A program made the translations under genes and the position numbers. A stretch of DNA of 64,000 bases from Caldilineaceae bacterium (GTDB lineage Bacteria; Chloroflexota; Anaerolineae; Caldilineales; Caldilineaceae), in contig JAHBVH010000016.1 in the NCBI GenBank assembly GCA_019637645.1, forward strand, positions 54,533 to 118,532, written 5' to 3'. Shown piece by piece: positions 1-7,355 of this stretch (its first letter is position 1; the number at the start of each line of letters is the position of its first letter). The notes under the pieces are model-generated. The model was not told the origin of the DNA and searched no databases. It saw only the letters and a list, made by a program, of their open reading frames with translations.

Positions 1-600
1 ATGATAGTGAAGATAATAGTACCCACTGGCTAGCCCCTGTACTTCATAAAGTCCCGCCGCGTTGGTGGCGGTTTGCGTGATCGCTATACTTGGATTGCGG
101 GTCGAATAGACGCTCACTTCGATCTGCCCTAGCGGCGTTCCATCCATTGTCGTCACTCGCCCCCGCAACCGGCCCCCGGTTTGCAGTTGCATGTCGGCCT
201 GGGCTGCGGCCCCGCCAGTGACCAAAATATCCGCCGCGTCTTGCAAATCAATCGCATTGGGGTAATATTGAGGACTTGGGTATTGCAGGCTGGGATCTTC
301 AACCCGTAGCCGATACAGGCCCGCGCTCAGCATGGTAAACCGATAAAGCCCCGTCTCGTTGGTGGTGGCCGTTTGGATTATGTTGTTCAAGCTATTGTTC
401 CGGTAGAGCCGCACCTTGATGCCAACCAAGGGAAGTCCTGTACTCCCCCGGATAATGCCACTCAGCGCGCCTGGCACTTCGGGCGCAGCCGTGACGGCAT
501 GAGGGCTATGGAGCAAGAGCCATAGCCCACTCGTCAAACTAAGTGTACAGAAAGAGAGTAGGAAAAAGAGACGACATCGCATACTGACTGATTGTGACAT
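1..600 (-). CDS. Exported protein with carboxypeptidase-regulatory-like repeats (5' part; truncated by window edge)
   Basis: Only the first 200 codons are present; the reading frame is still open at base 1. The product starts with a signal peptide: a basic MRCRLFF stretch, then a hydrophobic run, with likely cleavage near AVTAAPE. At least two beta-sandwich repeats of the carboxypeptidase-regulatory/Cna-B type follow. They are recognised by the turns GIIRGSTGLPLVGIKVRLY and GRVTTMDGTPLGQIEVSVY, each followed by a T.ETGLYRF or TNAAGLYEV strand. Such repeats are usually structural parts of surface or secreted proteins. The ATG has a GAGG ribosome-binding sequence 6 bases upstream. What lies at the C-terminus (anchor or enzyme) cannot be seen, so no function is assigned. 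Confidence 0.8.
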   Translation of the reverse strand, partial: MSQSVSMRCRLFFLLSFCTLSLTSGLWLLLHSPHAVTAAPEVPGALSGIIRGSTGLPLVGIKVRLYRNNSLNNIIQTATTNETGLYRFTMLSAGLYRLRVEDPSLQYPSPQYYPNAIDLQDAADILVTGGAAAQADMQLQTGGRLRGRVTTMDGTPLGQIEVSVYSTRNPSIAITQTATNAAGLYEVQGLASGYYYLHYH

Positions 601-959
601 GGGGAACCTCGTCTTAATGCCCGTTGGAATCATAGAAGTTACGCAGTTGGCTGGGTAGCTAGAGAGCTGACAGGTTTTCCAAACCTGTCAGCTCTCTAGC
701 TACGTGCGTAACGCCTAAACAAATAACGATTGTTGGAATTTCTTAAGGTAAAATGGGGCAAGTCTTGCGTCTAGGGCGTAATCCGTATTCACGATACCGA
801 CACTTATCAAGGAGAGCTGGCTGTAGGCTATTATAATCGATTAGCTAACGGGGCAATAAATTGGCTGGCGCAATAACGTTTATGACACAGGCAGCAGAGT
901 GGCGTGCCAACCACCGCAACGCCACTTGCTCTGTGCCCAGGGAAGAACAAAGCGCCCAA
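601..959. other. Intergenic region with one palindromic repeat
   Basis: A 359-base gap lying upstream of the exported-protein gene on the left and downstream of the glycoside-hydrolase-like gene on the right. It holds one complete GTTACGCA-bounded palindromic element, listed separately. The rest shows no convincing gene; short frames here lack ribosome-binding sites. Confidence 0.5.
638..712. repeat. Palindromic intergenic repeat, copy 1 (complete)
   Basis: A 75-base element bounded by GTTACGCA and its reverse complement TGCGTAAC. The core at 655-703 is a perfect inverted repeat with 23-base arms and a TCC loop. The left side carries the family mark GTTGGCTGG just inside the boundary. Related copies occur near 6832, 17075, 17865, 35489, 43452 and 48312. 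Confidence 0.85.
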
Positions 960-2765
960 TTATGGACAAAATTGATAGATGAACTCATAGCAAACGTGAT
1001 GTTTATAGGGCAGCCCCATCCCTTCCACCCGATCACCAGGCTCATCGGCTAGGGCCACAAAGTTTGTGCCATCCTTCTTCTCTGGGTGAAAGTTATTATA
1101 AATTGGATAATTCCCACGACCATTCTGATCCGTGATCAAGAAACCAGGCTTTTCATGTGGTTGGCGGCCAACCCAATCAATGGTCAGGCGTACGCCTTGG
1201 GCCGGTGCACCGTTTGCGCGTAAGGCCAAGATATCCACATGATGGCGATTGCCCGATTCGGTTGGGTCGCGGTAGATCGCTTTGACAACCCGCCAAGCGG
1301 ATGTAGCCGAACTGCGGACTAGGCGGACGCCGAGGGCATCGAGTCGCCCATCCCAAACGAGGGGAATCGCCACAACAGCGCCACCGTTATCTGGCGCAAC
1401 AGGCTCTGGCACAACAGGCTCTGGCACAACGGGCTCTGGCGCAACGGGCTCGACAGGTTGGGTAACCACTGGTTCTGTAACCACGGGCGTCTCTTCATCC
1501 CAGCTGAATCGGCGTACAAACGCTGGAATCGCCCGAACTGCCGCAATGGTCTCTGTATGTGTTCCCAAGGGGCCATCCCACCAATCTTCCGAGGTGTGCC
1601 AGCCGCCTAAGATCCAGGGTGTCACACTAAAGAGATAGTCGGGCAACGGCTCCCCATTCGAGAGCGTCCCTGTGCGGAACCATTCAAAAATCTCTTGATG
1701 GTATTGGGCATGATAGGGTTGTTCCACTTTGGGGTAGCGTGGGTCATTAAAGACACCATGTTGCCAACCACCTTCGCCACCAATGATCGGGAGGACAAAG
1801 CCAAGCCGTGCTTGCATCCAATGGGCAAAGGCGATACCCGCCAAGGCAGCAACAGGATTTTCCATCACGGTTTGGCCTGGATGCTCTTGTTGGTTCAGCG
1901 CATCATACGGGAAGGCCGGTGGATGATTGACCCCATAATTGTGTTGGACAAAGAAGGCCCGCTGCCAGATATCAGTCCGTCCCCGCGCCGCGACAGCATC
2001 GATCGCGGCATCAAGTTCGCTTTTGCCCATGACTTGCAGCCCAGGATAACCACCGGCATCATAGACAGCAGCAGCCTGTTGTGCCCAGTTGTTGGCAAAG
2101 ATCTGCACATAATTGGCCGGAGGGCGCCGCGGCCACTTGCCCCGTGTCCACTCGCGCGAGTCGCCAGGTTCATTATAGATTTGCACATAGGGCGGAATCC
2201 CCGCTTGCCGAAGCTTCTGGACATAGGGCACCGGGTTAAAAAAATCATCCACCAATTTGCCAATCCGAATCACGGGCATGATCCCGGCTCCCCAACAGGC
2301 AAGCGCGGTCCGTTCTGCCTGCAACTCATCCGGGGCATAGATCATTGTCCACGCAGCCTTGATCGATTGGAGCCGCTCGACGCTTTTGGCAATCACAGCT
2401 GCGGATAGATTCAAATGGAAATGCAATCCCCGGCCATTGTCTTGGGGTGGGCGAGGATATTGACGCAGCTGTGCCACATTGGCTGGGGACAAAACCACCG
2501 TTGGCGGTCGTGTTACGCGATGGGAGGGCACCAAGTCATGATCAACCACCACCGTGACCCGACGAAACTCGGTGGCACCATCCACCAGGAGAATCCGCAA
2601 GGTATAGGTTGTCGTAACACCAGGGGTGATGGTGCGGCTTTCGTGGCCCGTCACACCCTGTCCATCTAAATAAATTTCCCGCACCCCTTCAATGTCCCAA
2701 CGCAAGGTGGCCGCTTCACCGCGTTTGACCGTGGCCGGACTGACGACAAAAGAAATCGTGGCCAT
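960..2765 (-). CDS. Clan-A glycoside-hydrolase-like protein with N-terminal Ig-like and C-terminal accessory domains
   Basis: A 601-residue protein. Residues 1-85 form an Ig/PKD-like sandwich beginning ATISFVVSPATVKRGEAATL. A TIM-barrel region follows from about 110 to 425. It has YNEP (Glu199, likely acid/base) and GGEGGW (Glu331, likely nucleophile), the two-glutamate arrangement of clan GH-A hydrolases. A Pro/Val/Glu repeat linker (about 430-462) leads to a C-terminal beta-rich domain of about 135 residues with many His and Asn. The ATG at 2765 was chosen because GGAGGG lies directly upstream; a GTG 27 bases further out is less likely. There is no signal peptide, which is odd for a glycosidase, so export by another route or an intracellular role are both possible. 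Substrate unknown. Confidence 0.7.
   Translation of the reverse strand: MATISFVVSPATVKRGEAATLRWDIEGVREIYLDGQGVTGHESRTITPGVTTTYTLRILLVDGATEFRRVTVVVDHDLVPSHRVTRPPTVVLSPANVAQLRQYPRPPQDNGRGLHFHLNLSAAVIAKSVERLQSIKAAWTMIYAPDELQAERTALACWGAGIMPVIRIGKLVDDFFNPVPYVQKLRQAGIPPYVQIYNEPGDSREWTRGKWPRRPPANYVQIFANNWAQQAAAVYDAGGYPGLQVMGKSELDAAIDAVAARGRTDIWQRAFFVQHNYGVNHPPAFPYDALNQQEHPGQTVMENPVAALAGIAFAHWMQARLGFVLPIIGGEGGWQHGVFNDPRYPKVEQPYHAQYHQEIFEWFRTGTLSNGEPLPDYLFSVTPWILGGWHTSEDWWDGPLGTHTETIAAVRAIPAFVRRFSWDEETPVVTEPVVTQPVEPVAPEPVVPEPVVPEPVAPDNGGAVVAIPLVWDGRLDALGVRLVRSSATSAWRVVKAIYRDPTESGNRHHVDILALRANGAPAQGVRLTIDWVGRQPHEKPGFLITDQNGRGNYPIYNNFHPEKKDGTNFVALADEPGDRVEGMGLPYKHHVCYEFIYQFCP
1393..1452. repeat. 15-bp tandem repeat, four units, coding
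   Basis: Four 15-base units, differing at a few positions, encode the EPVVP/EPVAP repeats in the linker of the glycoside-hydrolase-like protein. Units start at 1393, 1408, 1423 and 1438. Confidence 0.8.
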
Positions 2766-2911
2766 GCTACAACCCTCCTTCTGTTTCGACACTTGACGCT
2801 TGTAATAACCGATGCATTCGGTGATTCTGATCTAACAAGACGCACTCAAGTCGATTCTAGTTCACGGGGCAATGGCGCTGGTTGCGTGGCAGTTTTCTCT
2901 GGATGCGCAAG

Positions 2912-3026
2912 GATGAGAATTTCCCGTTCCAGGGCAATCGCGAACTTCGTCATCGGCACGGCAACCTTGAGGGTTCCCAATCCGGCATTTTTCAAGTTTG
3001 TGATTGCCCTGCCGTTCAATCCCATC
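2912..3026. repeat. Inverted pair of a second dispersed repeat (GGCAATCGC type)
   Basis: Two copies of a sequence containing GGCAATCgCgAACTT face each other: 2912-2947 on the plus strand and 2994-3026 on the minus strand. The 18-base ends CAGGGCAATC..AACTT pair with two mismatches. A third copy in plus orientation is at 3669-3714. The right copy lies almost at the 3' end of the DJ-1-like gene, so it could act as a 3' hairpin. Confidence 0.45.
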
Positions 3027-3037
3027 GGCTGGCGAAC

Positions 3038-3490
3038 TCAGGCGTCGATCAGCCAGGCAGGTGAGGCAGATAAGGTGGCGGCTAATTTGCGGACAAATGG
3101 CACGAGCACTTCGTGCGAAGGGTATAACAACACGTTGGTTTGATACCGGCCTAGGGTATAGGTGGGCGCCGTCGGAGCCAAGATCAGCGCTTGCGTATGC
3201 ACAGCCTTCAAGAGGGCATCCACATAGGGATCATTCAGAAAACGCGTGAGGAGTAGATCGGGACAAGGAACGACAAGCGCCGAGACCTGCTGTGCCAAAA
3301 CCAGGGCTTGGTAGGGTGTCATGTCTGGCTGAATGCACAGGCCGTGCATACCGCCAATCCGCCGACCACTGACGCCAACTACCCAGACGCGCAGCCCAGC
3401 CGTGCGCAGGGTGGTGACAAAAATAGCCGCCGCGACTTCATCACAATGGTCGCCCCAAAGCACGAGAGCACATGGTTTGCGCGTTGTCAT
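3038..3490 (-). CDS. Degenerate DJ-1/PfpI-like protein
   Basis: A 150-residue protein with the fold pattern of the DJ-1/PfpI superfamily: a first strand around CALVLWGDHCDEVAAAIFV, a middle strand-turn VSALVVPCPDLLL, then a helix and strand ending ALILAP. The usual nucleophile-elbow Cys of that third segment is replaced (ILAPTAPTY), so glyoxalase or peptidase activity is doubtful and it may be a binding protein. The ATG at 3490 has GGAGG 6 bases upstream; a longer frame starting at 3547 has no such signal. It is transcribed away from the STAND gene at 3861. Family assignment is from pattern only. Confidence 0.55.
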   Translation of the reverse strand: MTTRKPCALVLWGDHCDEVAAAIFVTTLRTAGLRVWVVGVSGRRIGGMHGLCIQPDMTPYQALVLAQQVSALVVPCPDLLLTRFLNDPYVDALLKAVHTQALILAPTAPTYTLGRYQTNVLLYPSHEVLVPFVRKLAATLSASPAWLIDA

Positions 3491-3668
3491 CTCACGCCTC
3501 CAGCTTTCTATCGGGTAGCAACAAAGGCTGGTTAGGATAATACCCAATCAGTACGTTTGGTTTTGGAAAAATAGGTGTGCAAACAGCGATCATAGCTCCA
3601 CTTTGACAGCAATCGTCTGATCACAAGCTTATCTTTTTCTATCAGATGACTAACGATGACCGCCCGGC

Positions 3669-3714
3669 GATGAATTTCTCGAACAAGGCAATCGCAAACT
3701 TGCAAAAGGCGGGG
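3669..3714 (+). repeat. GGCAATCGC-type repeat, third copy
   Basis: Shares GATGAATTTC...GAACAAGGCAATCGC and then AAACTTGCAAAA with the inverted pair at 2912-3026. It lies just upstream of the promoter of the STAND gene. Confidence 0.4.
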
Positions 3715-3778
3715 TAAAACCCTGCAACGCACCGCTGTGAAGCGCCCGCCGGCCCTGTGATTTCTCCAAAAAATACTG

Positions 3779-3807
3779 TTGACAAGTCCGTCAATTCTTG
3801 ATATTCT
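3779..3807 (+). promoter_or_regulatory. Predicted sigma-70 type promoter of the STAND/TPR pair
   Basis: TTGACA at 3779-3784 and TATTCT at 3802-3807 with a 17-base spacer. It lies 53 bases ahead of the chosen ATG at 3861. This is the best housekeeping-type promoter match noticed in the window. Confidence 0.55.
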
Positions 3808-3860
3808 TTAAGTTCTGCAAACGGCTCCATCAAATTATTGGCAGAGGAGGCGACAGCGCA

Positions 3861-5339
3861 ATGATGGTCGCATCGGCTTTTCCGGCGATTCCGACCGAAG
3901 AAACTGTTCATCAAGCCTTGGCCCTTTGGCACCAGAGCGACACCCATGGGACCCCTTTCAACGATCTACTCATCTGGCAGCAATTGATGCCCACCTATGA
4001 TGGCAATCTTCGGCGCACCACCAATCAATTACTACTGGCGGCATTGGTGCCACTAGCACAAGAAGATCTGGATTATCAAAAGATTCTTGAGTTGCGTTTC
4101 TTTCAGGAAGAACCTGGTCACCGGATTGCGAATATTTTACATGTGGCCGAAGGGACGGTTTGGCGCAAACAGCGTGAAGCCATCAGTCGGCTAACGGCAA
4201 TTTTGCAGGCCCAAGAGCAGCAGGCGCGGCAACAACGGCAGGCCCGCTTTGCCGCACGGCTCGAAACGCCCACCTATAGCCAACTCATTGGCGTCGAAGC
4301 ACATCTTGCCAACTTAGCCGCCCAGCTTAACCAAGCAGGCCCGCCCTGGTTGGTTGGCATTGAAGGCATGGGAGGCATTGGCAAAACGGCCTTGGCCGAT
4401 GCCCTAACGCGCCATTTGATGGGCAGCTATCAATGGCAGGACTTTGCCTGGGTAACGGCCCGCCAACAGATCTTTAACGGTGGCGGTGCCATTAAGCCGA
4501 TTGCCAAACCGGCCTTGACCACCGAGATGCTCATCGAGGCGCTGGTCAAACAGTTATTGAGTGCCGAAATCGGAGCGGCGGTGCTGCCTTTTGAACAAAA
4601 GCGGACCATGCTCCAGGAACGGCTCCGTGCGCATCCCCACCTGATCGTGATTGATAACTTAGAAACCTTGTTGGATATCGAAAGTCTCCTCAGCACATTA
4701 CGCGAACTCGTCAATCCAACCAAGATTTTGCTGACCAGCCGCTTTAGCCGCTTTCATGAGACGGATATTTTTCATTTCGTCTTACCAGAATTGAACGAGG
4801 CAGACGCGCTGACTTTGGTGCGCCAAGAAGCACAAGTGCGGAATCTACCCGCGTTGGCCGCGGCACCCACGAACGAGCTGCAAGCGATCTACGCGACGGT
4901 TGGTGGAAATCCCCTCGCCATCCGGCTTGTCGTTGGACAAACGCACATTCATCCCCTCACCCGCGTCTTGAACAATCTTCAGGCCGCACAAGGCTATCGG
5001 GTAGAGCAGCTTTATCGCTACATCTATCGACAGGCATGGGAAAATCTCGATAACTTGGCGCAACAGACACTCTTACTGATGCCACTCGTCACCGAGGCGG
5101 GCGGGGATCTCGATTATCTCGTCCCAATGGCCGAAGCGGCAGGGCTCAGTGCAATCGTTGTGAGCGATGCGCTCGAACGCTTGGTCGCGCTCAATTTGGT
5201 GGATAATCACGGGGGCCTGCAGGAACGGCGGTATACGATCCATGCCCTCACCCGCACCTTTTTGCAGGAGCAAATTCTGAAGTGGTATGGGGAAACGCTA
5301 GATAACCTGCCGCCCAACGACCAACCAGCATGGCAGTAG
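3861..5339 (+). CDS. STAND (NB-ARC-like) NTPase with N-terminal sigma-region-4-like helical domain
   Basis: A 492-residue signal-transduction ATPase. Residues about 15-120 are helical and resemble a sigma-factor/HTH region (DLDYQKILELRFFQEE..RIANILHVAEGTVWRKQREAISRL). The NTPase core follows: P-loop GMGGIGKT at 169-176, Walker B LIVIDN at 261-266, the arginine sensor TSR at 292-294 and the GGNPLA motif at 348-353, then a winged-helix-like tail. The ATG at 3861 was preferred to one at 3798 because AGAGGAGG lies about 10 bases upstream. The protein ends where TPRs normally begin, and a separate TPR gene starts 4 bases later. STAND proteins act as nucleotide-gated switches that assemble on sensing a ligand. 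Target unknown. Confidence 0.85.
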   Translation: MMVASAFPAIPTEETVHQALALWHQSDTHGTPFNDLLIWQQLMPTYDGNLRRTTNQLLLAALVPLAQEDLDYQKILELRFFQEEPGHRIANILHVAEGTVWRKQREAISRLTAILQAQEQQARQQRQARFAARLETPTYSQLIGVEAHLANLAAQLNQAGPPWLVGIEGMGGIGKTALADALTRHLMGSYQWQDFAWVTARQQIFNGGGAIKPIAKPALTTEMLIEALVKQLLSAEIGAAVLPFEQKRTMLQERLRAHPHLIVIDNLETLLDIESLLSTLRELVNPTKILLTSRFSRFHETDIFHFVLPELNEADALTLVRQEAQVRNLPALAAAPTNELQAIYATVGGNPLAIRLVVGQTHIHPLTRVLNNLQAAQGYRVEQLYRYIYRQAWENLDNLAQQTLLLMPLVTEAGGDLDYLVPMAEAAGLSAIVVSDALERLVALNLVDNHGGLQERRYTIHALTRTFLQEQILKWYGETLDNLPPNDQPAWQ

Positions 5340-5343
5340 CGCA

Positions 5344-6522
5344 ATGCAACTTGACTCACTTTTTACAACCTATATCCAAGCCGGGACCCAGACCTCTTTG
5401 CACCGCGTACAGGCCGCGGCCCCTGTGGTGCCAGAAAGTGACCGCCAGCAAGCTTGGCATATTCTGAGCTTTGCCCTCAAAGTACCAACCGTGTGGTCCA
5501 CGACACGGCAACTATTGCTAGCACTTGCCACAAAAATGGAACTTGCGGGTTTTCGCGAGGAGTGGATTCCCTACTTGGTGAAAGGGTTAGACTGTGCCCA
5601 GAACCTAGACGATTACCAGACCGCGGCCGAATGTGAATTGCAGATCGGCCTACTCTACCGTCTGATGAGTCGTTTTGAGGAAGCTCACCAATGGACAGCC
5701 ACCAGTCTGGCCCACTTTGCGGCACAAGGTGACACTACCGGCCAGGCCCGCGCCCTTAATGAGCTAGCTTGGTTGGAACAGCTACAGCATCACTATGCAG
5801 AAGCGACAGGCTATGTGGAAAGAGCCCAGGCACTCCTGCGCGAAAATGACACCGAGTTGGCAATGTGCTATCGTGTTCGCGGCATGATCGCCATTGCGCA
5901 GCGCGAATGGGCACAGGCCAGAGACTGGCAAAGCCAAGCCCTGCGCCTGTTCCAGGAACAAGGGGAAGAGCGCAAGGTAGCTTGGAGTATGCAAAATTTG
6001 GGCTATGCCCTTAAAGAGCTGGGCAACCATGAGGAAGCCGCGCATTATTTACAACAAGCCGCCGAAGTTTTGCAACAGCTACAAGACTACTATCACTTGG
6101 CGATTGTGCAGATGAATCTAGCCAACGTTTTGGTCTGGAGAGCCGCAGCAGAACGGGCGCGGGAACTACTCGTGGCCGCGCAACAAACCTTTCAACGCCA
6201 CAGTGATCGATTCAATCAAGCCCATAGTCTCACGAACCTCGGCGTTGTCTTGCTAGAGCTGCAAGAATATGCTGAGGCACAAACAAACTTTCGCACGGCC
6301 GCCCAGCTCTATCAAACCTTAGGGGATCAGATCTGGTATATCAATGCCCTGGATGGGTTGGTGCTCGCACTCACCAGAAGCGGACAATTGACCGAAGCGA
6401 TTCAGACCGCCGATGATGCGTTAGCCCTCTTACCGACCATCCAGAACTCTGCCTACTATACGAATTTACAACAACTGCTTGTCAAACATCGCATAGAGGC
6501 AGAGTCGCAACAGCAGATCTAG
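5344..6522 (+). CDS. TPR-repeat protein, partner of the upstream STAND NTPase
   Basis: A 392-residue protein made almost entirely of tetratricopeptide repeats, about nine helical pairs with A..L..LG.AL..LG..EEA type spacing (for example NLGYALKELGNHEEAAHYLQ). It has no enzymatic motif, signal peptide or membrane segment. It starts 4 bases after the STAND stop, in a different frame, and has little Shine-Dalgarno sequence of its own, so translational coupling is likely. In many relatives the STAND core and TPR sensor are one polypeptide, as in the gene at 7356; here they are split. It probably acts as the ligand- or partner-sensing arm of the pair. Its stop is only 1 base from the stop of the convergent peptide gene at 6524. 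Confidence 0.8.
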   Translation: MQLDSLFTTYIQAGTQTSLHRVQAAAPVVPESDRQQAWHILSFALKVPTVWSTTRQLLLALATKMELAGFREEWIPYLVKGLDCAQNLDDYQTAAECELQIGLLYRLMSRFEEAHQWTATSLAHFAAQGDTTGQARALNELAWLEQLQHHYAEATGYVERAQALLRENDTELAMCYRVRGMIAIAQREWAQARDWQSQALRLFQEQGEERKVAWSMQNLGYALKELGNHEEAAHYLQQAAEVLQQLQDYYHLAIVQMNLANVLVWRAAAERARELLVAAQQTFQRHSDRFNQAHSLTNLGVVLLELQEYAEAQTNFRTAAQLYQTLGDQIWYINALDGLVLALTRSGQLTEAIQTADDALALLPTIQNSAYYTNLQQLLVKHRIEAESQQQI

Positions 6523-6523
6523 G

Positions 6524-6691
6524 CTAGCAGCCACCACCGGGTTGGTTGCAGGCATAGGCCGGCGTTACCGCGTTCACACCGGCAACTTCCGTGAGAAACA
6601 CCGGCCCATAGGCCGCGGTCAGCGCGATCAGGGCGGCAACCATCAAGGCAACGAACCAGCGGCGACTAGTTTGTAACATACCTGTCGTCAT
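6524..6691 (-). CDS. Small exported or membrane peptide ending in CNQPGGGC
   Basis: A 55-residue peptide. Residues 1-12 are polar and basic, then FVALMVAALIALTAAYGPVF forms a hydrophobic segment, and a short tail AVTPAYACNQPGGGC carries two Cys residues at the very end. AYA followed by Cys could be a signal-peptidase site. GGAGG sits 9 bases before the ATG at 6691, which supports real translation; a longer frame from 6754 lacks this. It is convergent with the TPR gene. I do not recognise the family. A secreted signalling peptide, a small Cys-modified peptide or a simple membrane microprotein are all possible. Confidence 0.5.
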   Translation of the reverse strand: MTTGMLQTSRRWFVALMVAALIALTAAYGPVFLTEVAGVNAVTPAYACNQPGGGC

Positions 6692-7355
6692 GATGAAAAT
6701 CCTCCAAATGGAATAGAGGCTCATCGAGTTGGGGATCCCGTTGACGGAGCCCACAGCTCACACCAACACACGCGTGTTACCCCAACGAGCACAGGTTAAA
6801 AGAAAGACACATAGCGAGTTTAAGGGTAGGCATTACCCAGTTGGTTGCGGGCTAGAGACCTGACAGGTTTTCCAAACTGGTCAGGTCTGGGCTCTAAACC
6901 ACTGCATAAGCCGCCGCTTTATAGAGAACTGCTGCAGCAGATTCTAACGAGAACAGCGAAAAGCCGTTCGCGGGGGCGCGCACTTTCATACGACAACCAC
7001 AGGTGGCGGATCGGGCCAAACGATCTCCAGAGGGAAGCTCTGGTTTAGCGTTGGTAATCCACCGATTGCAACCCGGTGGTCCCCCAAGGCATAACAACGT
7101 TCTATGCAAGAGAGTGTAGCCGCGCAAGCTTGTCGCCAATCGGCGCGACAAGCCGAACTCGCGCCGAATTTTTGCCGAATCGGCCAGCAAGGCAACCCGA
7201 AGCGGACTAGCCCAAGTTGCCCCATTGCGTGCGCGTACACGAACAATCGGTCTGCAGCCAGTGTAAAGCGGGTAGGTCACCCCGAAACGCGCGACTGCGT
7301 CCCTGCCGCCAATGTGGAATAGCTGCTTCCCAAAGGTGCCGCACAAGGAGTTCCC
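6692..7355. other. Intergenic region between peptide gene and second STAND gene
   Basis: About 660 bases with no supported gene. It contains a degenerate palindromic repeat near 6832-6908 and a small hairpin (GCTTGTCGC arms) at 7128-7153. A frame on the minus strand at 6894-7346 has no recognisable product and no ribosome-binding site. Confidence 0.45.
6832..6908. repeat. Palindromic intergenic repeat, degenerate copy 2
   Basis: The core is AGACCTGACAGGTTT / TCC loop / AAACTGGTCAGGTCT at 6856-6888, 13 of 15 arm positions paired. The left flank CATTACCCAGTTGGTTGCGGG is a drifted form of GTTACGCAGTTGGCTGGG. Confidence 0.6.

Noticed and set aside
1695..2408. 237-residue plus-strand frame opposite the glycoside-hydrolase-like gene
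   Set aside because: Antisense shadow of a well-supported gene; composition is Pro/Arg/His-rich without motifs.
6894..7346. 150-residue open frame on the minus strand
   Set aside because: No ribosome-binding site, high Arg/Cys content typical of antisense GC-rich DNA, and no recognisable domain.
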